DNA of 53,840 bases from a virus. The stretch spans positions 1 to 53,840 of IMG/VR virus record IMGVR_UViG_3300047309_000142. One strand, given 5' to 3'. This document shows positions 32,821-42,854 of this stretch, piece after piece; position 1 is the stretch's first letter; each line of letters starts with the position of its first letter. The translations under genes were made by a program, and so were the position numbers. The notes under the pieces are model-generated. The model saw only the letters and a program-made list of their open reading frames with translations, was not told the origin of the DNA and made no database searches.

Positions 32821-35800
32821 ATGTCTGTACATAAAGCGTTATTAGCAATTCAATCGACGTCAAATATAGGTCCATTATTTCAGTGGGGTCTAAATACATC
32901 TGGTCAACTGGGTGACCGTACAACTACACTGCGTTCTAGTCCTGTGCAAGTTGGCACCAGTTATTGGAGCCAAGTAGCAACTGGTGACAGTGGTACCGTT
33001 GCTGTACGTGCTGATGGCGGATTATATGCGTGGGGGTTGCTGCCGTTTGGTGTAAGCTCATCGTCGCCTGTCGTATTAGCATCGGGCACGTGGTCAAAAG
33101 TTGCAATGGGTAATAACCATGCTTTAGCAATTAAGTCTGATGGGTCATTATGGTCCGTTGGTCTGGGCAGCAGTGGTCAATTAGGTGATACTGGTATATC
33201 GTATACACAAAGTTGGACACAAGTCGCGCATGGAACAAGTCATGCGCTGGCAATAAGAAATGACGGAGCATTATTTGTTTGGGGGTCCGATACCGATGGA
33301 GCATTGGGAGTAAACAGCACAACCGCTAGCTATAGCAGCCCAGTTCAATTGGGTACAGCAAGTTGGATTTATGTATCTGCTGAAAACAATTTTGGTCGTT
33401 CTATGGCAATAAGAAGTGATGGCGCATTATTTGGTTGGGGTTATAACCTTAATGGCGAGCTAGGAGACAACACTATTATAAGCAGGTCCAGTCCGGTGCA
33501 AATAGGTACCAGCAGTTGGACCGCTGTGAGTGCCGGTAGACCTAACACAATGGCTTTGCGAATAGATGGTGGATTATTTGCATGGGGGGCAAACACTAAC
33601 GGCGCAGTGGGCGATGGCACGGCTATCCCCAGATCCAGTCCAGTTCAAATAGGCACAAGCAGCTGGAGTAGTATTAGCGCAGGTTTCAATAATGGCGCAG
33701 CAATACGAATAGATGGTGCGTTGTTTGTTTGGGGGCAAAACACTAACGGGCAGATTGGTGATGGCACGGTTATCACCAAATCCAGTCCAGTTCAAATAGG
33801 CACTAGTAGCTGGACAAAAGTTTCTTCTGGAAGCACATATACAGCCGCTATTAGAAATGATGGTGCATTATTTACATGGGGCAACAATGCGAACGGCTGC
33901 CTTGGTGAATTTACTACTACCGCTGTGGCTGGTAATAGGTCAAGTCCGGTTCAAATAGGGACTAGCAGTTGGTCGCAGGTAAGGGCCGGGGTAAATAACC
34001 AGTCTACTTTTGCAATAAGAAATGATGGTGGTTTGTTTAGTTGGGGCCTGAATACTACTGGGCTATTAGGTCTTAACGACGCCATCAATCGCAGCAGTCC
34101 AGTGCAAATAGGCACCAGTAGTTGGACACAAATATGTACCCTTGCATATAGAACAATGCAGGGTATACTTACAAATGGTGTAATGTATGGTTGGGGGGCG
34201 GCTCCCATTGGAGACGGCACAGCAACCGGGTATTCCAGTCCTGTACTAGTAGCCGCATTGCCCGGAAGAGTTAGCCTTACGCAAATAGGCAGCAGCAGTT
34301 GGAGTCAGATAGCTGCTGGAGGCAATGTAAGTGCGGGCATAACAACGGCTAACACACTTTTTGTCTGGGGCGATAATTCTGTTAATCAACTGGGCGACTA
34401 CACTACTGCAAATAAAGCCTATCCCATACCTGTGGCTCCATTAAGTTGGTCCAGTGTCGCAAAAGGATTTTCACATTCCGCCGCAGTTCGCAGTGATGGC
34501 GCGTTATTTACGTGGGGTACGGCCACAACAGGGTGCTTGGGCGACAATGCCAACGTGTCGCGTAGCAGCCCGGTGCAGATAGGTAATAGCAGTTGGAGCA
34601 CTGTCAGTTGCGGTGTTTGCCACACCATGGCTATACGTTCAGACGGTACAGCTTGGGGCTGGGGCGCTGGCACTAACGGCTGCATTGGTGATGGAACTAC
34701 TACGAACAGATCTAGTCCAGTGCAAATAGGTACCGGTTTATGGAACAAGCTGATTGCATTCAATGCAAGTACATCTTCCATGGGTATACGTAGTGATGGT
34801 ACCTTATATACCTGGGGTATTAATACTTCAGCACAATTGGGGCTCAATGATATAGTTAATCGCAGTAGTCCTTCACAAGTTGGAACTAGCAGTTGGACAC
34901 AAATTGCTGGTTGGACTTTATCGGCAGCGGCAATAAGAACTGATGGCGGGTTATTTACGTGGGGTGTTGGTTCATCTGGACAATTGGGGCTAAATGATGC
35001 ACTACCTAGAAGTAGTCCAACACAAGTAGGTACCAGCAGTTGGACTCAGGTATCTATGGGTCCAAATACAATGCAAGCTATTAGAACAGATGGTGGATTA
35101 TTTACTACGGGCGCAGGCACTGGCGGATTGGGTGGAACTAATAATACTGCGCAATACTCTAGTCCAGTACAAATAGGAACTAGTAGTTGGACTTTAGTGA
35201 AAATTACAGGTAACAATTCTTATGCCATAAGAAGCGATGGAACATTATGGGCGTGGGGTGCATCTACTATATTAGGAAATAACACAGCGTCTAATGCCAG
35301 CAGCCCTGTGCAGATAGGTAGCGCAAGTTGGACACAATTATCCGCCAATACCGGCGGAGTGATAGGTGTCTACAATAATGTAGTTTATCTTTGGGGCAGT
35401 ACGAACGAATCGGGCAACGGACTAACCGATGCCGTAGTAACACCATACCCCTCAATAACGGTTAATACTAATATTAATAACAGTTTCCCCACCAGTTGGA
35501 CCAACGTAGCAGTAGGCCCCAGTCATATTGTAGCAATAGATAAAACCAGTTACAACGTCTATGGCTTTGGTTATAATAATAGTTCACAGCTGGCTCAAAC
35601 CACTGATTCGCAACAAAGCTGGTCGCAAATTGCACTAGGAGGCAACACTGGGTCTGGAAATTTTATTCTAGCTATTAGATCTGACGGTATACTGTATAGT
35701 TGGGGCATTAATGGCATGGGTCAGCTGGGAGACAATAGTTCAACAAACAGATCTAGTCCTGTACAGGTTACTGGCTTCAGCTGGACACAGGTTGCAGCCG

Positions 35801-38163
35801 GATCCAGATTCAGTGCTGGCATAAGATCAGATGGGAAATTGTTTACATGGGGCGGCAACGGTTATGGACAGTTGGGTTTAAATGATGTCACAACCACAAG
35901 ATCAGCACCAACACAGGTTGGCAACAGTAGTTGGACCCAAGTCACGGTGGCGGGCGGAACTAGTACTAATGCTGACCCTGGATTTGGAATGGCTTTACGC
36001 ACAGATGGCGGATTGTTTGTCTGGGGTGGTAATACAGATGGCCAGCTGGCACAGGGAGACACCACACACAGGTCTAGCCCTGTACAGGTAGGTACTAGCA
36101 GTTGGACTCAAATTTCAAATGGCTACAATGCTGCCTGCGCCATTAGAACAGATGGTGGATTATTTGCTTGGGGCACGGGTCTTTTATCTGCTACTAATAG
36201 ATCAAGTCCGGTTCAGGTGGGAACCAGCAGTTGGAGCCAAGTATCTGTTGGATATGATCATGTATTGGCTATTAATACCAGCGGCAGTTTGTATAGTGGA
36301 GGATTCAATGCTGCTGGGCAACTGGGACAAAATAATGTTACCACCAGTCAGGCTATTACGGCACTGGATAGTACAAATAGCTATGCTCAAGTTTCGGCTG
36401 GTGTTAGTATGAGTTTTGCAAGAAGAAACACCGGGGCATTATTTGCTTGGGGACTAAACACAAGTGGTCAACTAGGACTAAATGATTTAAATAACAGGTC
36501 CAGCCCAGTACAAATAGGTACTAGCAGTTGGGTTCAGTTACCTAATTCGGGTAGTGTTGGCACTATTGCCATGGTGGGTATATTACAGAACAATGCTTTA
36601 TATTCCTGGGGATCTAATGCAGATGGTGAATTGGGTATAAACTCAATCATTAATGCTAGATCAAGTCCGGCTCAAGTTGGTACTCAAGCTGGAACACAGA
36701 CAATACAACGATATAGGCCAACTCTAATAACTGGTAGCAGTTGGACACAAGTAGCTGCTGGTCCCAGTCATACAATGGCTATCAAAAACGATAATACACT
36801 ATGGGGCTGGGGCAGCTATGCATCATCTGATACCACTGGTACTTATTTTTGGTGGACCAGTATAAAGCAAAATAATAATACAACATTAGCTCTGCGTAGC
36901 GATGGCGCACTATTTGCTTGGGGGTATAACTTTAATGGGCGTCTAGGTGATGGAACAATAATAGATAGATCAAGTCCTGTACAAATAGGTACTAGTAGTT
37001 GGACGCAAATTTCAATGGGACTGACTCATTCCTTGGCCATAAGAAAGGATGGTGCGTTATTTTCTTGGGGCGCTAACGCACAGGGACAATTGGGACAAAA
37101 TGATGTAGTTCAGAGATCAAGCCCGGTGCAGGTAGGTACTAGTAGTTGGAGTCAAATAAATGCCTCAAACTCATTTTCCTGTGCAATAAGAACTGATGGG
37201 GGTCTATTTACGTGGGGGACAAATAATAACGGTGTATTTGGTGACAATACTGCCTCTGGTGCCTTTAGATCAAGTCCAGTTCAAATCGGCACCAGCAGCT
37301 GGAGTGCGGTCAGTGCAGGCCCCAGTTTTGCGGCCGCAATTAGGACTGACGGCGGTTTATTTACGTGGGGATCTGGCACTAACGGTGTCTTGGGGGGATC
37401 AAATGCAGGTACAGTTAGATCTAGCCCAGTGCAAGTAGGTACCAGTAGTTGGAGTCAAATTTCAGCCGGATTAAATTACTGTATCGCATTAAAAACTGAT
37501 TCTACTATTTGGACTTGGGGAGGTAATGGAAACGGTGAATTAGGGCAAAATAACACAATAGCTCTTTCAAGTCCAGTGCAGGTGGGAACTAGTAGTTGGA
37601 GTCAAATTTCAGCTAACAATGGTTTCATGGCCGCTATACGTACCGATGGGGGTTTATTTACCTGGGGGAATAATACTTCATCGCAGGGATATGGCGCCCT
37701 GATGCAAAATGATCTTGTTGCAAGATCCAGTCCAGTGCAAGTAGGTACTAGCAGTTTTACTCAGTTAAGTAGTGGCTACTCATCAAACGATTTGTCTGTA
37801 ATACGTATTGATGGTGCATTATTTGGTGCAGGTTGGAATACTAATGGTGAGCTGGGGTTAAATGATGTAAATGCAAGATCAAGCCCTGTGCAAGTTGGTT
37901 CATATCCTACTGCTCCATTTACTAGCACAGTGACACAAATGGGCGCGTTGAGTTATAAACAAGTGGCAGCTGGTCTTAATAATACCTACGCCATTAGCAA
38001 TACAAACAAATTATATTCCTGGGGTTCTAATACTTCGGGTATGATAGGCAACAGTCCAATACCTTTTGTTGGGTTAACGGTAAGTCCAGTTCAAATTGGC
38101 ACTAGCAACTGGATTACAGTAAGCGCAGGTCAAAGTCACGTGGGTGCAGTACGTTATCCATAA
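32821..38163 (+). CDS. RCC1-repeat beta-propeller virion protein
   Basis: 1780 residues made almost wholly of RCC1-type repeats of about 51 residues: AIRTDGGLFTWGxNxxGQLGxxxxxxRSSPVQVGTSSWTQV. I count 35 repeat units, a few degenerate, which equals five seven-bladed propellers. There is no clear anchor domain or signal peptide. RCC1 propellers bind proteins, so a multi-propeller adhesin or decoration on the fibre is likely. ATG one base after the chaperone stop, so probably the same late transcript as the giant fibre. Many Ser, Thr and Asn make it a plausible glycosylation target of the enzymes downstream. Confidence 0.88.
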   Translation: MSVHKALLAIQSTSNIGPLFQWGLNTSGQLGDRTTTLRSSPVQVGTSYWSQVATGDSGTVAVRADGGLYAWGLLPFGVSSSSPVVLASGTWSKVAMGNNHALAIKSDGSLWSVGLGSSGQLGDTGISYTQSWTQVAHGTSHALAIRNDGALFVWGSDTDGALGVNSTTASYSSPVQLGTASWIYVSAENNFGRSMAIRSDGALFGWGYNLNGELGDNTIISRSSPVQIGTSSWTAVSAGRPNTMALRIDGGLFAWGANTNGAVGDGTAIPRSSPVQIGTSSWSSISAGFNNGAAIRIDGALFVWGQNTNGQIGDGTVITKSSPVQIGTSSWTKVSSGSTYTAAIRNDGALFTWGNNANGCLGEFTTTAVAGNRSSPVQIGTSSWSQVRAGVNNQSTFAIRNDGGLFSWGLNTTGLLGLNDAINRSSPVQIGTSSWTQICTLAYRTMQGILTNGVMYGWGAAPIGDGTATGYSSPVLVAALPGRVSLTQIGSSSWSQIAAGGNVSAGITTANTLFVWGDNSVNQLGDYTTANKAYPIPVAPLSWSSVAKGFSHSAAVRSDGALFTWGTATTGCLGDNANVSRSSPVQIGNSSWSTVSCGVCHTMAIRSDGTAWGWGAGTNGCIGDGTTTNRSSPVQIGTGLWNKLIAFNASTSSMGIRSDGTLYTWGINTSAQLGLNDIVNRSSPSQVGTSSWTQIAGWTLSAAAIRTDGGLFTWGVGSSGQLGLNDALPRSSPTQVGTSSWTQVSMGPNTMQAIRTDGGLFTTGAGTGGLGGTNNTAQYSSPVQIGTSSWTLVKITGNNSYAIRSDGTLWAWGASTILGNNTASNASSPVQIGSASWTQLSANTGGVIGVYNNVVYLWGSTNESGNGLTDAVVTPYPSITVNTNINNSFPTSWTNVAVGPSHIVAIDKTSYNVYGFGYNNSSQLAQTTDSQQSWSQIALGGNTGSGNFILAIRSDGILYSWGINGMGQLGDNSSTNRSSPVQVTGFSWTQVAAGSRFSAGIRSDGKLFTWGGNGYGQLGLNDVTTTRSAPTQVGNSSWTQVTVAGGTSTNADPGFGMALRTDGGLFVWGGNTDGQLAQGDTTHRSSPVQVGTSSWTQISNGYNAACAIRTDGGLFAWGTGLLSATNRSSPVQVGTSSWSQVSVGYDHVLAINTSGSLYSGGFNAAGQLGQNNVTTSQAITALDSTNSYAQVSAGVSMSFARRNTGALFAWGLNTSGQLGLNDLNNRSSPVQIGTSSWVQLPNSGSVGTIAMVGILQNNALYSWGSNADGELGINSIINARSSPAQVGTQAGTQTIQRYRPTLITGSSWTQVAAGPSHTMAIKNDNTLWGWGSYASSDTTGTYFWWTSIKQNNNTTLALRSDGALFAWGYNFNGRLGDGTIIDRSSPVQIGTSSWTQISMGLTHSLAIRKDGALFSWGANAQGQLGQNDVVQRSSPVQVGTSSWSQINASNSFSCAIRTDGGLFTWGTNNNGVFGDNTASGAFRSSPVQIGTSSWSAVSAGPSFAAAIRTDGGLFTWGSGTNGVLGGSNAGTVRSSPVQVGTSSWSQISAGLNYCIALKTDSTIWTWGGNGNGELGQNNTIALSSPVQVGTSSWSQISANNGFMAAIRTDGGLFTWGNNTSSQGYGALMQNDLVARSSPVQVGTSSFTQLSSGYSSNDLSVIRIDGALFGAGWNTNGELGLNDVNARSSPVQVGSYPTAPFTSTVTQMGALSYKQVAAGLNNTYAISNTNKLYSWGSNTSGMIGNSPIPFVGLTVSPVQIGTSNWITVSAGQSHVGAVRYP

Positions 38164-38167
38164 CTGT

Positions 38168-38196
38168 TTGACAAAACAAGTTTTTTCAATTACATT
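38168..38196 (+). promoter_or_regulatory. Sigma70-type promoter for modification genes
   Basis: TTGACA (38168-38173), a 17-base spacer and TACATT (38191-38196), upstream of the aaggag ribosome binding site and ATG at 38218. The -35 is perfect; the -10 matches at four of six positions. Confidence 0.5.
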
Positions 38197-38217
38197 TATA
38201 TTATTCAAGGAGACAAG

Positions 38218-39945
38218 ATGCACGAAATAGATCAAATGTTGCAGTTGCAACTAGAAGGCCGCCATGCCGAAGCACGAGCACTGTCAGATAAATTAGAAGC
38301 TATAGGCCCACAAAAAATACAGGATCCCAAAGGGCAAACAACCCAAGACATTTGGATGCGTCACTGTTTTAATCGCGGTTGGTTCTTAATACAGGACGGT
38401 GACTATCAAAAAGGCAGTCAACTACTGGAAAACGGACGTTTTCTCAATGTTTACGGCAATCAACCCTTGATGACTAACGCGCCAATTTATAATCCACAAC
38501 AACACGACATCAAGGGCAAAGGCATCATTATAAGTTTAGAGGGTGGTTATGGAGATGAGATCATACATGCTAGATTTGCTCAAAGCTTTAAAAAGCAAGG
38601 TGCTGCACGAGTTTATCTAGCCGCAGCACCGGAAATGGTCAGTTTGTTCAGCAGAATTGATGGCGTAGATGGTGTCATATTACGTAACCAAGCCAATACA
38701 GTGGCGCATGATTTCTGGGTACCAGGGTTCAGTGCAGGTTGGGTAGCTGGTCATACGTTTGAAGATTTTCCCGGCGATCCATATTTGACTGCTAGACCAG
38801 AATCCGTTGACGTTTGGAAAAACATTATTAATAGTGACAAAATAAAAGTGGGTATACGCTGGGCAGGTAATCCTAAATTTGAACATCAACAGTTTAGGCG
38901 TTTCCCCACAGACTTTATCACTAACTTAACCAAATATTCAGAATTACAACTGTACAGCCTACAACGCGATCACAATACTATACAGTTGCCAGAAGGTGTG
39001 CAGGATCTGCAACACTTAATGTTAAGCTGGGAAGATACTGCCGCAGCGATTATGAATTTGGATCTTGTAATTACCAGTTGTACCAGTGTCGCGCATTTAA
39101 GTGCAGCATTGGGTAAACAGACTTGGGTCATTGTGCCTTGCTTGCCCTATCATACCTGGACTTGGAAAGCACCTACATCCGATACCAGTCCCTATTATAA
39201 ATGCGTTAAACTATTTAGACAACGCAAGTATGGCAGTTGGAACGATCCCTGGCAGCGCCTTTATACAGAGTTGGAATCTAAGTTCAATTTAGCACACGTA
39301 GACATGCCCAATGCAGATCGTGAAAGCAAAAAACTTAATTTAGGCTGTGGCTTTAAAAAGTTCAAGGGATATCTTAATGTTGATAAGAGCTCGCTAGTAA
39401 AGCCGGATCAAACAGTAGATCTTAATGTTACACCCTGGCCCTGGCGCGACAATGAATTTACACATATAGTAGCCAAGGACATACTGGAACATTTAGGTGA
39501 AACACAAACTGATTTTGTTAACGTGATCAAGGAAATGTATAGGATCAGTGAGAATGGTGCGATATGGGAAATTCAAGTGCCGCATTGGCGTTGTGATACA
39601 GCATTGGATGATCCTGGTCATGTAAGGTTTATTACACTGGGTATGATGCATCTGTTTAATCAACAGCGTGTAATGAACAGGATCAAACAGCGCGAAAGCG
39701 ATAGTATTTTGGCCTTTGAACATGATATCGACATAGAAGTTTGTGATACACAATTTGTTTATACCGAACCCTGGCAGCATAAAATACGTAACAATGAGGT
39801 CACCTCAGATGAACTTAATTACGCATTAAATCATTTTAACAATGTAGCTCTTAGTATGATTATGTTGATACAGGTACATAAGCCCGGCAGATATGACGCA
39901 GCAGAATTGACTCAGGAACTAAACAAGGTAAATAGTGAACTATAA
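38218..39945 (+). CDS. Glycosyltransferase-methyltransferase fusion
   Basis: 575 residues in two parts. Residues about 1-360: a TPR-like helical start (LEGRHAEARALSDKLEAI, CFNRGWFLIQDGDYQKGSQLL) and a GT-B glycosyltransferase of the heptosyltransferase (GT9)-like kind, with ISLEGGYGDEI and TSCTSVAHLSAALGKQTWVIVP as the C-terminal donor site. Residues about 370-575: a class I SAM methyltransferase with motif I KLNLGCGFKKFKGYLNVD and the downstream AKDILEHL. Both are cytoplasmic. A sugar-adding and sugar-methylating enzyme in one chain suggests build-up of a methylated glycan on virion proteins. Strong RBS aaggag. Confidence 0.85.
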   Translation: MHEIDQMLQLQLEGRHAEARALSDKLEAIGPQKIQDPKGQTTQDIWMRHCFNRGWFLIQDGDYQKGSQLLENGRFLNVYGNQPLMTNAPIYNPQQHDIKGKGIIISLEGGYGDEIIHARFAQSFKKQGAARVYLAAAPEMVSLFSRIDGVDGVILRNQANTVAHDFWVPGFSAGWVAGHTFEDFPGDPYLTARPESVDVWKNIINSDKIKVGIRWAGNPKFEHQQFRRFPTDFITNLTKYSELQLYSLQRDHNTIQLPEGVQDLQHLMLSWEDTAAAIMNLDLVITSCTSVAHLSAALGKQTWVIVPCLPYHTWTWKAPTSDTSPYYKCVKLFRQRKYGSWNDPWQRLYTELESKFNLAHVDMPNADRESKKLNLGCGFKKFKGYLNVDKSSLVKPDQTVDLNVTPWPWRDNEFTHIVAKDILEHLGETQTDFVNVIKEMYRISENGAIWEIQVPHWRCDTALDDPGHVRFITLGMMHLFNQQRVMNRIKQRESDSILAFEHDIDIEVCDTQFVYTEPWQHKIRNNEVTSDELNYALNHFNNVALSMIMLIQVHKPGRYDAAELTQELNKVNSEL

Positions 39946-40537
39946 ATTTACCGTAGAGTTTGATCCGGAAAATGTGCAGGCAAACATGATGCACATTTTC
40001 AAACAATTTGGTGTGCCTAATACAGTGATAGAAATCGGCGTATATGAAGGTCGCACTACATGTTGGATGGCAGAAGTACTAACACCACACAACAGCGACC
40101 TTCAAATACATGCAATAGATCCACATGATCAAAGCATTGATATTCACGAGAGCATGGAGGCTGCGCATGATACATTCTTACAAAATATACAGCACAGTCC
40201 CTGCAAAAACATAAACTATATTAGAAAGCGTTCAGAAGATGCATTAGTGGATTTAATTACACAGTCTGTATCTGCAGAATTCATATACGTAGATGGAGAT
40301 CATTTTGCCAGTACTGTATTAACTGACCTAGTGTTAGGATACAAACTTTTAAAAGCGGGCGGCGTCATGTTGTGCGACGATGCTACCGAATGGCGCTTCA
40401 CTGACAAAAACAAAGAAACTAATCCACAATACGCACCACGCATGGCTATAGAAAACTTCATTCAATGCTATTGGCACAAAGTTAAACCTATATACTTGCC
40501 CTGTATGACACAAACTGCATTTATAAAATTATGTTAA
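39935..40537 (+). CDS. Class I SAM-dependent methyltransferase
   Basis: 200 residues from GTG 39935, overlapping the previous gene by 11 bases. Motif I VIEIGVYEGRTTCWMAE, motif II region IHAIDPHD, motif IV FIYVDGDHFASTVLTDL and KAGGVMLCDD match the Methyltransferase_24 group, which often methylates sugars or natural products. Part of the modification operon begun at 38218, and likely acts on the same glycan. Confidence 0.85.
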   Translation: MNYKFTVEFDPENVQANMMHIFKQFGVPNTVIEIGVYEGRTTCWMAEVLTPHNSDLQIHAIDPHDQSIDIHESMEAAHDTFLQNIQHSPCKNINYIRKRSEDALVDLITQSVSAEFIYVDGDHFASTVLTDLVLGYKLLKAGGVMLCDDATEWRFTDKNKETNPQYAPRMAIENFIQCYWHKVKPIYLPCMTQTAFIKLC

Positions 40538-41235
40538 ACTTATTTCGTAGAGACAGTATAGATGTAGAAAGCGCCTACATTATTACCCTATTAGGCAATG
40601 ACAGCAGTGAGCGATTTTCGCAGCGATGTCAGCAAAGTTGTAGCTCGGTTGACATGCCCTATAAGATTTGGGCTGCATATAACGGCATAGAAAATCCTAT
40701 TAAAGAACCAGAGCATAGCAAAAATGCCAGTATCATGAGCATGATCAAAATAACAGATCATTACTTAACTCGTGGCGAGGTAGCATGTGCATTAAGTCAC
40801 ATAAGTCTATGGGCGCATTGTGCAGCTATAGACCAGCCCATAGTAATATTGGAACATGATGCGGTCATGGTTCAGGCATTTAGACAACATCAAAGTTACA
40901 ACAGCATAGTATATTTGGGCGGCAGCGAATGGGCCGAACAGGGTTGGAAGGTCTATCCCATACCACCGCATGCAAGTGAAGGACCCAATTATCATTTTAT
41001 TTGCAGAGCACACGCTTATAGCATTGATCCTGCAATGGCTAAAAATTTGCTGAGTTACGTATTAAAAATGGGCATCAGTGCACCACTGGACATAATGTTA
41101 CGTGCGGATCTGTTTCATATAACGCATCAGGGTTTATATGCTTATGATATCAGCACGGACAAGTCCACGACTACAATTAAAGCACGACCCAGCGAGGGTA
41201 GAACCACACGCAGGAACGACGCGCTGCGCGAATGA
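40531..41235 (+). CDS. GT25-like glycosyltransferase
   Basis: 234 residues; ATG overlaps the previous stop. AYIITLLGNDSSERFSQRCQQSC is the GT25 N-terminal pattern, and RGEVACALSHISLWAHC followed by PIVILEHDAVM is its conserved core, with E-x-D as metal site. GT25 enzymes add galactose or glucose to LPS or to collagen hydroxylysine. Third gene of the modification operon. The partly basic tail (RPSEGRTTRRND) has no assigned role. Confidence 0.85.
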   Translation: MLNLFRRDSIDVESAYIITLLGNDSSERFSQRCQQSCSSVDMPYKIWAAYNGIENPIKEPEHSKNASIMSMIKITDHYLTRGEVACALSHISLWAHCAAIDQPIVILEHDAVMVQAFRQHQSYNSIVYLGGSEWAEQGWKVYPIPPHASEGPNYHFICRAHAYSIDPAMAKNLLSYVLKMGISAPLDIMLRADLFHITHQGLYAYDISTDKSTTTIKARPSEGRTTRRNDALRE

Positions 41236-41236
41236 T

Positions 41237-41261
41237 CTTAGCTAAATACACAATAGCTAGG
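41237..41261 (+). promoter_or_regulatory. Late promoter over RBS-blocking hairpin
   Basis: GCTAAATA at 41241-41248. CTTAGCTA (41237-41244) pairs with TAGCTAGG (41254-41261) over 8 bp with one G-U, and the right arm covers the agg of the ribosome binding site. RNA started near 41254 contains only the right arm, so its ribosome site is free. Confidence 0.6.
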
Positions 41262-41274
41262 AAATTAGTAAATT

Positions 41275-41772
41275 ATGGCCAATACAAACTTTGCAGTGAA
41301 AAACGGTTTAACCGTAGGTAATGTTACTATCAGTGCATCTACTGGTAATGTTACAACCACTGGTAACTTTGTAGGAACTGCGACCTCTGCACAATACGCT
41401 GACTTGGCAGAAAAGTACACCAGTGATGCTGACTATTCTGCTGGCACCGTTGTGGTATTTGGCGGTACGGAGGAAATTACAGTGAGTTCTATTAGCCATG
41501 ATACCAAAGTAGCAGGCATTATTTCTACTAATCCCGCCTACTTAATGAATGTGCCCTGCAATGGATTACCAGTAGCTCTAACAGGTCGTGTACCATGTCA
41601 AGTACAGGGCCCAGTAGATAAAGGCGACATGGTGGTTAACAGCAATACAGCTGGTGTAGCTTGCAAACTGGATACTGATCAGTATAAGCCAGGATGCGTA
41701 ATTGGTAAAGCATTAGCATCAATCGCCGACAACTCCGTACAAACGATAGAAGTAGTAGTGGGAAGGCTGTAA
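41275..41772 (+). CDS. Late virion structural protein
   Basis: 165 residues with its own late promoter. MANTNFAVKNGLTVGNVTISASTGNVTTTGNFVG is the repeat style of fibre shafts; ADLAEKYTSDADYSAGTVVVFGG, then KVAGIISTNPAYLMN and GRVPCQVQGPVDKGDMVV resemble the C-terminal fibre/peptidase-G2-like domain that caps some tail fibres. It may be a short fibre tip or cap. It is isolated between the sugar-modification operon and primase. Confidence 0.75.
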   Translation: MANTNFAVKNGLTVGNVTISASTGNVTTTGNFVGTATSAQYADLAEKYTSDADYSAGTVVVFGGTEEITVSSISHDTKVAGIISTNPAYLMNVPCNGLPVALTGRVPCQVQGPVDKGDMVVNSNTAGVACKLDTDQYKPGCVIGKALASIADNSVQTIEVVVGRL

Positions 41773-41778
41773 AATTAT

Positions 41779-41807
41779 TTGATTTTGCAGCACTGCTCTG
41801 CTAAACT
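41779..41807 (+). promoter_or_regulatory. Sigma70-type promoter, leaderless primase mRNA
   Basis: TTGATT (41779-41784), a 17-base spacer and TAAACT (41802-41807). The primase ATG at 41814 is six bases downstream, exactly the geometry at 7122-7134, with no ribosome binding site. Confidence 0.55.
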
Positions 41808-41813
41808 TACTGC

Positions 41814-42851
41814 ATGCAGAACCTTGTTCAACAAACTATTTTGATGCATTTGCCTGGCAAACGTAAACATACGGCCAGTGGTTGGACATCATTCAACGCT
41901 GTATGCTGTACTCATAACGGTGAAACCGTAGATAAACATGGTCGTGGTGGCATCATGGCAACCAGCGAAGGCGGCGTAAACTATCACTGTTTTAATTGCC
42001 AATTTAAAGCTAGTTGGCGTCCTGGCATACCATTATCTCGCAAATTTAAAAATTTATTGTCTTGGCTAGGTATCAGCAGTCAGGATATAGACAAACTGCG
42101 ACTAGAAACACTTAAGCTAAACCAGGATAACAAAACCAGTCATACTAAAATCACAGCTATCCCGCAGTTTGAAACAGTAGAATGGCCGCCTGAAACTAGA
42201 ACACTGGAAGAACTTTCCATGTGGTATCGCATGTTACCGGAAGAATTGCTCACTAAGCAAATCGTGGATGTGGTGGATTATATAGTCAAACGTAAGATTG
42301 ATATTAAGAAATATACTTTTGCTTTAAGTGAAAGTACCGAAGTAAATTTAAACAGACGAGTAATCATACCGTTCCGGTATCAAGATCGCATGGTGGGCTG
42401 GACTGCACGTATTATAGATGATAAACATAAGCTAAAATATTACAGCAGTCAGCCGCCCGGATATGTTTTTAATTTGGATAAACAGAAACAGGATAACAAG
42501 TTTGTTGTGGTCTGCGAAGGACCATTTGATGCCATGAGTATTGATGGTGTGGCTACATTAAGCAATACCATAAGTGAACAACAGGCTAGACAAATTAAGA
42601 TGCTACAGCGCCAAGTTATTGTAGTGCCAGACCACGATAGTAGTGGACTCATGCAAATAGAAGCAGCACTAGCCAATAATTGGAGTGTAAGCTTTCCAGA
42701 CTGGTGGGAAACTTGTAAAGATGTGAATGATTCTGTTGTTAGATACGGCAGATTGTTTACTATCAAAAACATTTTAGATAGAACGGTTACTAGTCCAGTC
42801 AAAATAGAACTAATGAAGAAAAAACATTTTAAAAATGCCAAGGATAATTAA
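41814..42851 (+). CDS. DNA primase, gp61-like
   Basis: 345 residues, T4 gp61 size. Zinc-binding ligands C31/C32, H34, C59 and C62 (CCTH...YHCFNC); the RNA polymerase core has RRVIIPFRYQDRMVGWTARII, and the TOPRIM-type motifs are VVVCEGPFDAMSI and VVPDHDSSG. Makes RNA primers with the gp41 helicase encoded directly downstream (three bases between). The absence of a leader fits an early transcript translated by leaderless initiation. Confidence 0.9.
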   Translation: MQNLVQQTILMHLPGKRKHTASGWTSFNAVCCTHNGETVDKHGRGGIMATSEGGVNYHCFNCQFKASWRPGIPLSRKFKNLLSWLGISSQDIDKLRLETLKLNQDNKTSHTKITAIPQFETVEWPPETRTLEELSMWYRMLPEELLTKQIVDVVDYIVKRKIDIKKYTFALSESTEVNLNRRVIIPFRYQDRMVGWTARIIDDKHKLKYYSSQPPGYVFNLDKQKQDNKFVVVCEGPFDAMSIDGVATLSNTISEQQARQIKMLQRQVIVVPDHDSSGLMQIEAALANNWSVSFPDWWETCKDVNDSVVRYGRLFTIKNILDRTVTSPVKIELMKKKHFKNAKDN

Positions 42852-42854
42852 TGT

